Below are positions 8,467 to 17,558 of a DNA stretch of 64,000 nt, piece by piece. Under the pieces are notes generated by a model that was given only the letters and a program-made list of their open reading frames with translations, was not told where the DNA came from and made no database searches. The translations under genes and the position numbers were made by a program. Origin of the DNA: Sphingomonas sp. (GTDB taxonomy: Bacteria > Pseudomonadota > Alphaproteobacteria > Sphingomonadales > Sphingomonadaceae); assembly GCF_030145815.1 (NCBI RefSeq), contig NZ_JAIXHL010000012.1, positions 1-64,000 on the forward strand. The letters run 5' to 3'. The first letter of the stretch is position 1; every line of letters begins with the position of its first letter.

Positions 8467-9000
8467 ATGCGCGATCCGATCGGGCCCGACGCCGATGTCG
8501 CACAGAGCGACGACAATCGTCGCTGGCTTGCCGCCTTTTATCGCGAGCGAGCGCCGGCACTCAGTCGCTATCTGCGGTATCGGCTGCAGGGAGCCGATGG
8601 CGAAGACATCGTCCAGGACGCCTTCGCGCGGCTCGCGCGTCACCGTTCGCTGGCAGCAGTACAGAACCCAGACGCCTTTCTTCGGCGCATCGTTCGAAAC
8701 CTGCTCATCGATCGCACGCGGCGCGCGGCAGTCAGGCCGCAACTGGTCGAACTCGATGCGCACGAACCCCAGGTTCGAGCCGATCAAGCGGATCATATAG
8801 AGCTAGTGCAGTTGCAGGCGGAATATCGCAGGATCGTGGAAAGTTTGCCGCCGCGCACGCGACAGGTATTCCTGCTCCATCGCGTCGAGGGCCGCAGCAT
8901 GAAGGACATTGCAGCAAACCTCGACATCAGCTCAAGAACGGTCGAATGGCACGTCGCCCAAGCCATCCTCAAGATCGGCGAGGCCCTCGAGCGAACATGA
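8467..9000 (+). CDS. ECF (FecI-type) RNA polymerase sigma factor (177 aa)
   Basis: The start at MRDPIGPDADVAQ gives a normal ECF length and has GTGAGG upstream. Region 2 is seen at residues ~20-75 (WLAAFYRERAPALSRYLRYRL, GEDIVQDAFARLARH) and region 4 at ~118-170 (LPPRTRQVFLLHRVEGRSMKDIAANLDISSRTVEWHVAQAI). The stop overlaps the FecR gene by ATGA, and a TonB receptor with a signalling domain follows. This is the cell-surface signalling layout of the Fec type. It is expected to switch on the receptor and perhaps the lasso peptide genes nearby. The 230 bases upstream hold no gene I can support. Confidence 0.93.
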   Translation: MRDPIGPDADVAQSDDNRRWLAAFYRERAPALSRYLRYRLQGADGEDIVQDAFARLARHRSLAAVQNPDAFLRRIVRNLLIDRTRRAAVRPQLVELDAHEPQVRADQADHIELVQLQAEYRRIVESLPPRTRQVFLLHRVEGRSMKDIAANLDISSRTVEWHVAQAILKIGEALERT

Positions 9001-10058
9001 CCGGGCCAGCGGAGGACCAGATGCGCCCGTCGGGCCAGCTGATGGAGGAAGCAGCGACGTGGTTCGCGCGTATGCGCGGTCCGGAGGCAGAGGAGCATCG
9101 CGGAGCGTTCGAGGCCTGGCTCGCGCGTGGCGCACTTCATCGCAGCGCCTACAACCGGGCGGCGGAGATCTTTAGCCTGGGCAGATGCCTCGAGCGCGGA
9201 GCCGACGAAGACGCCGCCGGCCCGGGGCGCGCCTATTTTGGCTGGCGCGCAGGGCCGGTCTTCGCAGGCGCAGGCGCAACTGCCATTCTCTGCGTAGCGA
9301 TCCTCGCCTGGCAGTCGGACCGTTTTGCGGTCCGGCCCGAGCAACAGCAGCGCGCCGGGTCGTCGCCCCAGTCGGATGGTTCCATGCCCCTCGCCCGCCT
9401 CGAGCTTGGCACGGGACCGGAGCAACGCCTGGAGAAGCTCATTGATGGATCTCGAGTGACGCTGGCACCGGATAGCCGGCTCAAAATCCGGTTCGACCGG
9501 AACCAGCGGCTATTGTGGCTCAGCCATGGCCGCGCTCGCTTCGACGTCGCCCATGAGCAAAGACCGTTCACAGTCGTCGCGAACGGCACGCGCATCACCG
9601 CTCTTGGAACCATGTTCGACGTGGCGATCACGCCTGAAGACCGAGTGACCGTGAAACTTGTGCGCGGTGCCGTGGATGTTGCTCCCCCAATGCGTGGAAC
9701 TGCGAAGCCTGGGCCGACCCGGCTGCATCCCGGCCAGACGATGATCGTCACAAATGGAAGCCCAACCGCCATCCACTCAGAAAGCGGCCTGACCGCTCGC
9801 GGGTTTGCCGGTCCGCACGCAACGACGAACGCTCCTATCCGCGATTTTGATCGGGTTCGGCTTGCCGATGTGGCTGCCGAGAGCAATCGGATCGGACAGC
9901 TACCGATCCGGCTTGCCGACGCGCGCCTGGGGGACATCCGCGTCTCTGGACGGTTTCGCGTCGACGACAGCCAGCAGCTTGCAGATCGGCTCGCCGCCGT
10001 TCTCAATCTTCGGGTCGATCGCAGCGATCCATCGCACGTCACCCTGACGACGAAATAA
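8997..10058 (+). CDS. FecR-family anti-sigma factor (353 aa)
   Basis: ATG 8997 overlaps the sigma factor stop by four bases. Residues ~14-47 form the cytoplasmic sigma-binding part (EEAATWFARMRGPEAEEHRGAFEAWLARGALHRSAYNRA, the typical WxxxL/HR pattern). One transmembrane helix lies at ~82-103 (VFAGAGATAILCVAILAW). The FecR domain spans ~130-235 (GSRVTLAPDSRLKIRF, LSHGRARFDVAHEQRPFTVVANGTRITALGTMFDV) and a C-terminal STN-like domain lies at ~290-353 (DVAAESNRIGQLPIRLADARLGDIRVSGRF). It sits in the inner membrane, is touched by the TonB receptor's signalling domain, and controls the sigma factor. Confidence 0.93.
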   Translation: MTGPAEDQMRPSGQLMEEAATWFARMRGPEAEEHRGAFEAWLARGALHRSAYNRAAEIFSLGRCLERGADEDAAGPGRAYFGWRAGPVFAGAGATAILCVAILAWQSDRFAVRPEQQQRAGSSPQSDGSMPLARLELGTGPEQRLEKLIDGSRVTLAPDSRLKIRFDRNQRLLWLSHGRARFDVAHEQRPFTVVANGTRITALGTMFDVAITPEDRVTVKLVRGAVDVAPPMRGTAKPGPTRLHPGQTMIVTNGSPTAIHSESGLTARGFAGPHATTNAPIRDFDRVRLADVAAESNRIGQLPIRLADARLGDIRVSGRFRVDDSQQLADRLAAVLNLRVDRSDPSHVTLTTK

Positions 10059-10145
10059 ATTTTCGTCTGCGCCCCGTAGTCCGACGATTTCCGCGTCTGG
10101 TCCTCTGCAGCGCTCACAATGGCGCGCATTTGAAAGGGGACGGGA

Positions 10146-12749
10146 ATGGCAAATCGGAATGTGCGGCGTCTGTTGGCGAGCGCGGCTTACGCGCTCCTGC
10201 TCACTGGCACCGTGGCCGCCGCGCAGAGCGACCAGCGCCAAAGCTATACGATCGCATCGCAGAGTCTCGGCGATGCGCTCAAGGAACTCGCGCGACAGTC
10301 CGGAAAGGAAATCATCTTCGCAGCCGCAGCGGTCGAGGGTCGGCGCGCGCCTGCGCTACGAGGTCGCTTCAGCACCGCCGAAGCCTTCGAGCGCCTGCTT
10401 CGCGGCACGAACCTCGTTGCCCGCTTTGACGAAGACGGGATCCTGATCGAGGGGCGAGCGCAGGCGCCGGGCGAAATAGTCGAGCGCCCGGCAACCCCGG
10501 ACGAAGTCGTCGTGACAGGCTCGCGCATCAAGGGGCCAACTCCGATTGCACCAACGATCGTGCTCAAGCAGCGCGACATCACAGATGCCGGATTCTCTAA
10601 TCTCGGCGACCTGATCCGATCGATTCCGCAGAATTTTTCAGGCGGGCAGAACCCAACGGTCGCCGGCGGCGGCAACCAAGGCGGGACCAACCAGAATACG
10701 ACCTCGTCCTCGACATTGAACCTGCGCGGCATCGGCCAGGATGCCACGCTGACGCTGCTGAACGGACATCGGCTGCCCTATGACGCGGTATCCCAAGGCG
10801 TCGATATCTCGGCGATCCCTCTTGCGGCGATTGACCGGATCGAGATCGTGACCGACGGCGCATCGGCAATCTATGGATCGGATGCCGTTGGCGGGGTTGC
10901 CAACATCATCCTCAAGCGGAGCTTCGATGGCGCTCAGACCTCCGCGCGCTACGGTCTGTCGACAGATGGCGGCAACGAACAGCGCCAATTCTCACTGGCC
11001 GCCGGTACCGACTGGCAGTCAGGCGGCTTCCTCGTCACCGGCGACTTCAGCCGGTCGACATCCATCCTGGCCGGGGATCGAGACTTCACGCGTACGCTCC
11101 ACCCAACGGCGACGCTGGTGCCAAGCCTCGAGCAATATACAGCGATTCTGAGCGGCTATCAGGAACTTGGCAACGCCGTCCGCTTCGAGATTGACGCTAC
11201 CTACATGCATCGTCAGTCCCGTCTGCAACTGGCTTCGTCCACAACCGCCAGCTATCTGACGAGCGGCGCCCTGGCGCGGCCGGAGGTCACCAGCTTCTCG
11301 GTTTCGCCGTCGCTGGCGTTCGATATCGCACGGGGGTGGGAAGGCTATGTCGAGGGCACCTATGGCGAAAGCCGCACCTCGGTGCAGACCGATGTTTATT
11401 CTGGCGGGGCGCTGCTTCAGACCGCGCTCGTCGATTACAACAATGTCCTGAAGGCCGGCGAGGCCGGGATCAATGGCACGCTTCTGTCGTTACCGGGCGG
11501 CGGGCTCAAGATTGCGTTGGGCGGAGGTTACCGATCCAACACCCTTGACTTGTTCACGCGCTCGGTCGCGTCCGGCACGCAGCGCGTGTCAGCCGATTTC
11601 ACTCGCTCGCGTGACAGCCGCTATGGCTTTGCAGAACTGCGCGCACCGCTCATCGAACCCGGCAACGCGATCGGCCTGGTGCACCGGCTGACGTTCAGTG
11701 GCGCGATCCGATACGAGCATTATGACGGCTTTGGCGGGGTTGGAACGCCCAAGCTTGGCATTTTGTATTCGCCGGTGCCAACGCTCGACCTGAAAGCGAG
11801 CTGGGGCCGATCATTCAAGTCGCCGACGTTGTATCAGGAGTTCCAGTACAAGTTCGTCGCACTGCGCCTGGCCACGGCATATGGGACGTCAGCCTTCCCG
11901 GCTGGGTCAACCGTGCTGTACATTACGGGCGGCAATCCGGACGGGCTGCAGCCAGAACGCGCCGAGAATTTGAGCTTCACGCTTGCCTGGCGTCCAGCGT
12001 TCCTATCCGGCGCGCTGATCGAAGCGAGCTATTTCGACATCGATTACAAGGACAGGATCATTGCGCCGATCAGCTCGTCGCTCGGTCTGTTCGCCGATCC
12101 TAACTACGCGCATTTGATCACGCGGGCACCGACTGCCGATCAGATTACCGCCGCCTTGGCCGATGCCCCGGCGGGACTGTCAAACCAGGCTGGCGTGCCC
12201 TTCGACGCATCACGCGTTGTCGCGATTGTCGATGGCCGTCAGCGCAATTCATCGCGGCAAGCGATCAAGGGCGTCGATCTCAACCTGCGCTACGGTTTCG
12301 GCATCGGCTCGACTGGCACGCTGACCGTGCTCGGTAGCGCAAGCTATATCGAAAGCGAACAGGTGCTCGTGGCCGGCCAGCCGACGGTTCAACTGGCGGG
12401 CACGATCTTCCGAATTCCGCACTGGCGCGCGCGCGGCGGTTTTGGCTGGCAGGATGGAGGTCTCAATTTCACGTCCTATCTCAACCATGTCGGCGGCACC
12501 GAAGACCGGCGCATTACCCCATCTGTCGACGTCGGTTCATTCACGACGCTCGACGCTGCGATCACCTATCGTGTCAGCGCAGCAGGGTCGCCGTTTGACG
12601 GGCTCGAACTATCGCTTGCCGCGTCGAACCTACTCAACGCCGCCCCTGACCGCATCAGGCAGTCGCTCTCGATCGATCCAACCTATGACTCGACCAACTA
12701 CTCGCCGGTGGGCCGTTTCTTCAGTCTGACGATCCGCAAGACATGGTGA
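10146..12749 (+). CDS. TonB-dependent receptor with N-terminal STN signalling domain (867 aa)
   Basis: Residues 1-27 are a signal peptide (LLASAAYALLLTGTVAAAQ). Residues ~37-87 form an STN domain (QSYTIASQSLGDALKELARQSG, then RFSTAEAFERLLRGTNL) that would contact FecR in the periplasm. The plug follows at ~120-260 (DEVVVTGSRIKG as TonB-box region; LNLRGIGQDATLTLLNGHR; DRIEIVTDGASAIYGSDAVGGVANIILKR), then a 22-strand barrel to the end. GGGGA precedes the ATG. The isopeptidase gene starts inside its stop codon. In astexin-type lasso loci of Caulobacter and sphingomonads a TonB receptor sits beside the isopeptidase, so it most likely imports or senses the lasso peptide (inference). Confidence 0.92.
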   Translation: MANRNVRRLLASAAYALLLTGTVAAAQSDQRQSYTIASQSLGDALKELARQSGKEIIFAAAAVEGRRAPALRGRFSTAEAFERLLRGTNLVARFDEDGILIEGRAQAPGEIVERPATPDEVVVTGSRIKGPTPIAPTIVLKQRDITDAGFSNLGDLIRSIPQNFSGGQNPTVAGGGNQGGTNQNTTSSSTLNLRGIGQDATLTLLNGHRLPYDAVSQGVDISAIPLAAIDRIEIVTDGASAIYGSDAVGGVANIILKRSFDGAQTSARYGLSTDGGNEQRQFSLAAGTDWQSGGFLVTGDFSRSTSILAGDRDFTRTLHPTATLVPSLEQYTAILSGYQELGNAVRFEIDATYMHRQSRLQLASSTTASYLTSGALARPEVTSFSVSPSLAFDIARGWEGYVEGTYGESRTSVQTDVYSGGALLQTALVDYNNVLKAGEAGINGTLLSLPGGGLKIALGGGYRSNTLDLFTRSVASGTQRVSADFTRSRDSRYGFAELRAPLIEPGNAIGLVHRLTFSGAIRYEHYDGFGGVGTPKLGILYSPVPTLDLKASWGRSFKSPTLYQEFQYKFVALRLATAYGTSAFPAGSTVLYITGGNPDGLQPERAENLSFTLAWRPAFLSGALIEASYFDIDYKDRIIAPISSSLGLFADPNYAHLITRAPTADQITAALADAPAGLSNQAGVPFDASRVVAIVDGRQRNSSRQAIKGVDLNLRYGFGIGSTGTLTVLGSASYIESEQVLVAGQPTVQLAGTIFRIPHWRARGGFGWQDGGLNFTSYLNHVGGTEDRRITPSVDVGSFTTLDAAITYRVSAAGSPFDGLELSLAASNLLNAAPDRIRQSLSIDPTYDSTNYSPVGRFFSLTIRKTW

Positions 12750-14860
12750 TGTGGTTGCAAAGGCGCCTTGTCGCCAGCGTCAGCCCGCTCCTGCTGGCGA
12801 TTGCGCTCGCGGCAACGCCGGCTGCCGCGGCATGCGAGGATGTCGTGCCTGCGGAGCGGGCGGCCGTGCAGCTTCGAGACATCGCGCCGCTGGACCTCGT
12901 CCGTCTGCGCGACCTCGGCACTACGGCCGACATGATGATGAACGGCAGCCCGATCGGCGTCTCGCCCGACGGTAGCAAGCTCGCCATCCAGCTACGGCGT
13001 GCGGAGCCAGCGACCAACAGCTATTGCCATGCACTTGTGGTGATCGACCTCGTCAACCCCTCCACGCCCCGCATTATTGATCGTGGCGGAGATTATATCA
13101 GGTATCGCTTTCAGCGCGGGCCGATCGCCTATTATACCGCTGGCAACCCCCTGCTGATCGAGCCGATCTGGTCTCCGGACGGTCGTCATGTGGCTTTTCT
13201 CAAACGTATATCCGACCATGTCCAGGTCTGGGTTGCCGCGAGTGACGGATCGGGCAGCCGCCAATTGACAAGCGCGCCGGTTGATGTGGAGGCGTTCGAT
13301 TGGGTCCCAAGCGGACAGGCGATCGCTTTCCAAACCCGACCCAAGCGCATCGAAGCCTTGCAGGCGCTTGATGCGGAAGGGTTGACCGGCTTCGTCTATG
13401 ACCATCGCTGGTCGCCGCTTGCGCGCAACAAGCCCTCGCATCGCGAGCCGACCGAGGCGTTGATCGAAACCGTCAATATGGATGGCACGGTTCGGGCGGC
13501 GACCGCGGTCGAGCAGCGGTCTCTCACCCGCCTTCAGGAGCGCCCCGACGGCGCATTCTGGTTCTCGTCAAGTGCCGCTGGTCTTGCCTGGTCGTCCAAA
13601 GGCGAGCGCAGCCGCGCAAATGTCGATGGCACGCTCAAGGTGCGACTGCAGTCCGGCGACGTGATCCAGTGCGCCGCCGAAAGCTGCGATGGACGCTTCA
13701 GCGGCCTTGCGCTGAGTGACGATGGGAAGCGATTGCTGTTCCTGCGCCGGACGGGCTGGGGCAACAGCCAGGATGCGCTCTACATCTGGCAGCCAGGAAG
13801 AGGCGTGCCACGGCATCTACTAACCACGCGCGATCGCTTCCTCGGATGCCGCTGGGCAAAGCAGCGAATTGTCTGCGCACTCGAGCAACCCTCCCGCCCG
13901 CGCCGGATCGTGAGCATCGACCCGACCACCGGCTCGATCGGTGAGATCTTCGATCCCAACCCGGAGTTTCGGCACCTGCGGCTCGGACCGGTCGAACGCT
14001 TGGAATGGCGCAATGATCGAGGCGTGCCGGTCTATGCCGATCTGATACTGCCGCCCTCGCGCCAGCCTGGCGAGCGCTTGCCGCTGATCGTGGTCCAATA
14101 TCGCACGCGCGAATTCCTTCGGGGTGGCACGGGAGACGAGTACCCAATCTTCGCCCTCGCTGCGCAAGGGTTCGCCGTGCTCAGCATCGAGCGACCGACA
14201 CATCTGTCGCAGATGCAGCCGACCGAGTCTCAGGCCGAACGCGCGCAGCTCGATTATGGCGACTGGGCCGATCGCAAGAGCGTGATGTCCGCATTCGCGA
14301 CCGGCATAGAATTGCTCGACCGTCGCGGCCTGATCGACCCCAAGCGCGTCGGCATCACCGGCCTGAGCGATGGTGCGGTTTCGGCCAAATACGCACTGCT
14401 CAACAGCGACCTGTTTGCAGTGGGTGCGCTCGGCGGTTGCTGCACCGAACCCAAGACCCATGCGCCCCTGCTCGGTCAGCAAGGCTGGGACCATCTGCGG
14501 ACATATCTGTACCCGCGCTACATCGATGACGCCCCGGCCTTCTGGGGCTCATTCTCATTCGCCAGGAATGCAGCGCGCTTTCGCACGCCGCTGCTCGTCC
14601 AGGCCTCCGACGATGAATATCTCGCTGCGCTAGAGACCTTCACGTCGCTTCGCGAGGCGGGCGGCATCATTGACCTCATCGTCTTCCCCGATGAGCATCA
14701 CATGAAATGGCAGCCCGCGCACCGTCTCGCCATGTACAACCGCAACATTGCGTGGTTCAGCTTTTGGTTGAAGGGTGATCCCGGTCCGTTTGCGCGGTGG
14801 GTCGACGTGGTAAGATGGACTGAGCTTCGGGACCGAGCGGCCAGAGCCCGGCCTAGTTGA
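12743..14860 (+). CDS. atxE: Lasso peptide isopeptidase, S9 (prolyl oligopeptidase) family (705 aa)
   Basis: The protein has a signal peptide (LLLAIALAATPAAA), a beta-propeller half, and a C-terminal alpha/beta-hydrolase of the S9 type. The catalytic residues are Ser542 in GITGLSDGAVSAKYAL, an Asp at 623 or 624 in LLVQASDDEYLAA, and a His at 652 or 653 in FPDEHHMKWQP. In astexin-type loci this enzyme cleaves the isopeptide bond of the lasso ring, linearising the peptide after uptake. The match here rests on the fold plus the position next to the TonB receptor and opposite the lasso A, B and C genes. A second ATG at 12749 forms TGATG with the receptor stop and may be the true start. Its 3' end overlaps that of the convergent cyclase gene by 8 bases. 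Confidence 0.88.
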   Translation: MVMWLQRRLVASVSPLLLAIALAATPAAAACEDVVPAERAAVQLRDIAPLDLVRLRDLGTTADMMMNGSPIGVSPDGSKLAIQLRRAEPATNSYCHALVVIDLVNPSTPRIIDRGGDYIRYRFQRGPIAYYTAGNPLLIEPIWSPDGRHVAFLKRISDHVQVWVAASDGSGSRQLTSAPVDVEAFDWVPSGQAIAFQTRPKRIEALQALDAEGLTGFVYDHRWSPLARNKPSHREPTEALIETVNMDGTVRAATAVEQRSLTRLQERPDGAFWFSSSAAGLAWSSKGERSRANVDGTLKVRLQSGDVIQCAAESCDGRFSGLALSDDGKRLLFLRRTGWGNSQDALYIWQPGRGVPRHLLTTRDRFLGCRWAKQRIVCALEQPSRPRRIVSIDPTTGSIGEIFDPNPEFRHLRLGPVERLEWRNDRGVPVYADLILPPSRQPGERLPLIVVQYRTREFLRGGTGDEYPIFALAAQGFAVLSIERPTHLSQMQPTESQAERAQLDYGDWADRKSVMSAFATGIELLDRRGLIDPKRVGITGLSDGAVSAKYALLNSDLFAVGALGGCCTEPKTHAPLLGQQGWDHLRTYLYPRYIDDAPAFWGSFSFARNAARFRTPLLVQASDDEYLAALETFTSLREAGGIIDLIVFPDEHHMKWQPAHRLAMYNRNIAWFSFWLKGDPGPFARWVDVVRWTELRDRAARARPS

Positions 14861-16592
14861 GGCGGGCCCGGATCCAGGACTCCGCGTCGCTCAGCGTCAG
14901 AACGCGCACGTAGGAATCGCCCTGCGCGTCGATCGGGTTCTGGAAAAAGGCTTCGATCGCTGTGCGATCGATAAGCTTGCGACTGCTCAACTCACCCTCC
15001 AGCAACTGCTCCCTGATCGCCACCCGATAGCGGTCGACGATCTGTCGGTAGAAGGCACCGGGCCCTCCTTTCGTCCGCCGCCCGGTGATCGCTGCCGGGA
15101 GCAGATTCGCAAACGCATCTCGTGCAACCGCTCGGTCCCGCCCGCCCTCAATCCATTGCCAGGTCTGGATCGACAGGCAGAGCTCAAGGATTGGCTGCGC
15201 CAGCAGCGGTGTGACGAGCTCGATCGGGTCGGCGCGGGGGAAGCCCTCGCTGAAATTCTGCGGGCGCAAGAGTGCTGCAATGTGCGCAGCCCGACCGGGC
15301 AGAGCGCCAACGGGCGCGTCCAACCAGCTATGCTCTGCGGCCGCACTCCCTAGCGAGGCCGCGAGGTCGGGATGAATGAAACGCAGGTCGCTCGCCCAGC
15401 TGTAGGCGGCGGCACTTCTGGGCAGTTTGAGCAACGCGCGCGACATGGCCTGCCAGACGCTGCATCCGGTGAGTTCGCAGACATCCGCGACGGTCCGCCA
15501 GGCTTTCATCCGCTGCCCCCGGGATTTCAACCGGTCAGCAATCGACGTAGCGGACTGCGTAAAACAGAATATGTTGTCGCCACCATTCCCCGAGAAGACG
15601 GCATCGGCGGCGACTTCGCGGGCGAGTTGAAGGTTCACCGCGTCAAACGCCTGACGGCCCGGAGACCCTACCGGTCGCGGCAAATGAAGGGCGCTTGACC
15701 GACCGATTGTGACGTCGTCCAAGCTGTACGACCGCTCGACAAGTTTCAATCCGGTGTGATTGGCCACCATCGAAGCAAAGCCACGCTCGTCACCTTCAGG
15801 TCCCGAAGAAATGAGATTGAGACAGGTCGTATTCGTGCCGGCCAGCGCCGCCGCGACAATCGAGGAGTCGAGCCCGCCAGAAAGACAAAGCTGGATCTGT
15901 GAAAACGGACTGGCGAGCGCCCGAACGGTGCCAACCACTGCGGCCTGAAGCGCCTCGCGAAGATCGCATCGGCGCAATCCGTTCGGGCGCACATAGTGCC
16001 AGGGCGACCACTGCTGCCGCAGCGCGGCGTATTGCGCGCCGCCGACGCCCAGCACCCAGCCTTGCGGGATTTCGTATATATCGCAAAGTACGGTTGTGGC
16101 GGACCGAAGCGCTGGTCGCAGCAGAGACGCAGCCATGGCGTGCCAGTCGATCGTCGGAACGACCAGCCCCGCCGCAACGGCGAGGTCAAAGTCCGAGAAC
16201 AGGAAGATTGCGTCAGCGGTTTCGCGAACATAGCAGGGCAACGCGCCGCTCGGGTCTCGATATATCTGCGTCGATCCCAGAGCGCATCGCGATATGGCAA
16301 CATATTGTCCCCAAAAGCGATCGGTGAGCAACGTCGGCAGGTCTTCATGCTGCTCGAAGGCGGGACCCAGCGCGACAACCCGCTGGGGTCGATCGGATCG
16401 CGTGAACAACCGCCCAAGCACAAGTGCCCGGCCCGATGCGGTCTTCATTACCTGAGCGGTTTCGCTGGTCCACAACGTCAATCGCCCGCTCATCGGCACA
16501 GGTTTCAGGCCGAGCGCCGCCAGCGGAGCGAGTGCGACCGCGGCATGACCGCCTTTGCCGCGTTCGATCATCGCAAGGAAGCGAAGCGCCAT
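14853..16592 (-). CDS. atxC: Lasso peptide cyclase C, asparagine-synthetase-like (579 aa)
   Basis: This enzyme uses ATP to activate the ring-forming Asp side chain of the core and closes the lactam with Gly1. The PPi-synthetase ATP motif is clear: LCLSGGLDSSIVAAAL at residues 236-250. Further asparagine-synthetase-like blocks follow (DAVFSGNGGDNIFCF; DPIELVTPLLAQPILELCLSIQTWQWIEGGRDRAVARDAF). The N-terminal half is the degenerate glutaminase-like region without an N-terminal catalytic Cys2 (it starts MALRFL), as in known lasso cyclases. The start ATG overlaps the B gene stop (TGATG), so B and C are translationally coupled. Last gene of the minus-strand lasso transcript. Confidence 0.92.
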   Translation of the reverse strand: MALRFLAMIERGKGGHAAVALAPLAALGLKPVPMSGRLTLWTSETAQVMKTASGRALVLGRLFTRSDRPQRVVALGPAFEQHEDLPTLLTDRFWGQYVAISRCALGSTQIYRDPSGALPCYVRETADAIFLFSDFDLAVAAGLVVPTIDWHAMAASLLRPALRSATTVLCDIYEIPQGWVLGVGGAQYAALRQQWSPWHYVRPNGLRRCDLREALQAAVVGTVRALASPFSQIQLCLSGGLDSSIVAAALAGTNTTCLNLISSGPEGDERGFASMVANHTGLKLVERSYSLDDVTIGRSSALHLPRPVGSPGRQAFDAVNLQLAREVAADAVFSGNGGDNIFCFTQSATSIADRLKSRGQRMKAWRTVADVCELTGCSVWQAMSRALLKLPRSAAAYSWASDLRFIHPDLAASLGSAAAEHSWLDAPVGALPGRAAHIAALLRPQNFSEGFPRADPIELVTPLLAQPILELCLSIQTWQWIEGGRDRAVARDAFANLLPAAITGRRTKGGPGAFYRQIVDRYRVAIREQLLEGELSSRKLIDRTAIEAFFQNPIDAQGDSYVRVLTLSDAESWIRARLN

Positions 16593-17287
16593 CAGATGGC
16601 CAGGATTGGCCGGTAGCGCGCCACCCGTTCCCGCCTGTCCCCGATCACCATGTCGCCGAGCTGGATCCAAGCATGCGCCGTGAACGGATAGTCGCGCACG
16701 CCCATGATGAAATCCGGGCGATGGCCGCTGCGCACCAGCAGGTCGAACAGGCCGACGGCTTTCATCAGGCAGCGCTGATGTGGAGAGATGATCAGGTCCG
16801 ACGCACGATGGGCTGCGGCAACCTGCTCGATCGCGCGAAAGCGCGTCCCGGGCTGGATGTGCATGAGCCGGCCGATGACTGTCCCCAGCCCACGGCGACG
16901 CAGTTCATGTTGTGCGCGAAGCTGCAACACAATTGCCAGACATGTGAGGCCCAGCGGGGCAGCACCTTCGCCGATAAGGTCGCGCACTGCAGTGACGGCA
17001 AGAGTTTCGGCTAGCGGGCGGGCTGGATCCAGGGTGACGCACAGCAAGCCTTCGTTGAGCAGCGGCTGAAGCTTGGCCTCGTCAGATCCCAATATGGAAG
17101 TTCCGTCGATGGCCCGTATCAGCGCACGTGTTGTCTCCGGGGAGGCGCCAAAATAGCGGTCACGCGCTACATCGAGAAAGATGGAGCGCTCGCCCAGCAA
17201 GCAGAAATGAACACCATCTGGACTGGCGAGATGCATGGGCGGGCGCTCCAGACAAAGGGGCGCACGGCAAGAGCCGCGCGCGCTCAT
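16592..17287 (-). CDS. atxB: Lasso peptide B protein: PqqD-like leader-binding domain fused to leader peptidase (231 aa)
   Basis: Residues ~18-90 form a PqqD-like recognition element (GVHFCLLGERSIFLDVARDRYFGAS, LLNEGLLCV) that would hold the leader. The rest is a transglutaminase-like cysteine protease with Cys173 in SPHQRCLMKAVGL, His205 in FTAHAWIQLGD and an Asp at 212 or 217. It removes the leader after the conserved Thr-Lys. The fused B form is the normal state in proteobacterial lasso loci; Gram-positive systems split it. Its ATG follows the precursor's stop directly (TGAATG), so A, B and C are read in sequence. Confidence 0.92.
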   Translation of the reverse strand: MSARGSCRAPLCLERPPMHLASPDGVHFCLLGERSIFLDVARDRYFGASPETTRALIRAIDGTSILGSDEAKLQPLLNEGLLCVTLDPARPLAETLAVTAVRDLIGEGAAPLGLTCLAIVLQLRAQHELRRRGLGTVIGRLMHIQPGTRFRAIEQVAAAHRASDLIISPHQRCLMKAVGLFDLLVRSGHRPDFIMGVRDYPFTAHAWIQLGDMVIGDRRERVARYRPILAI

Positions 17288-17407
17288 TCAGTCGTCGGAA
17301 AGACCGGCCTCGAGCTTCTGCAGGCCGAACTCGTCCGGCTCACCGCCAACCGGGATGCCCTTGGTCTCTTCGCTGGCGATGCCCAGCTCGATCACGTCCT
17401 TTTCCAT
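17288..17407 (-). CDS. atxA: Lasso peptide precursor A (39 aa), astexin-like
   Basis: A tiny gene with an ideal ribosome site (AAGGAG, 7 bases, ATG). The leader is the 16 residues MEKDVIELGIASEETK; its end, LGIASEETK, closely resembles the astexin-1 leader end as I remember it (LGKASAETR) and has the conserved Thr at -2. The core is 23 residues at 17291-17359. It begins GIPVGGEPD, so Gly1 and Asp9 would close a 9-residue ring, and the tail runs EFGLQ to LSDD. The ring is close to astexin-1 (GLSQGVEPD) but the tail differs. Candidate plugs above and below the ring are Phe11, Leu13, Gln14, Lys15 and Leu16. The frame is open further upstream, but no ribosome site supports an earlier start. The leader is short for the family. 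Confidence 0.9.
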   Translation of the reverse strand: MEKDVIELGIASEETKGIPVGGEPDEFGLQKLEAGLSDD

Positions 17408-17427
17408 GGTACTTCTCCTTGCATGGT

Positions 17428-17508
17428 CTGACGGAATGTCAGCCCTGCAAGTATAACTGTCATGGAAGCCGCCCCGACGAGATATTCTGCGCAAATCCTG
17501 CGGAATAT
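17428..17508 (-). promoter_or_regulatory. Promoter region of the lasso peptide transcript with two inverted repeats
   Basis: On the minus strand a TATACT box lies at 17455-17450. Just downstream, 17428-17442, is CTGACGGAATGTCAG, a 5-bp inverted repeat with a 5-bp spacer, placed between the likely transcription start and the ribosome site. Upstream, 17482-17508, two 9-base arms (ATATTCTGC and GCGGAATAT, one mismatch) flank a 9-base spacer. No good -35 box was seen, so an activator or alternative sigma factor may be needed. The repeats are natural candidates for binding by the adjacent GntR or XRE proteins. Confidence 0.45.
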
Positions 17509-17558
17509 ATGCGGGCTCGATCAGGAAATGCTGCATTTGAACCCGTAGATCCGCAGGT

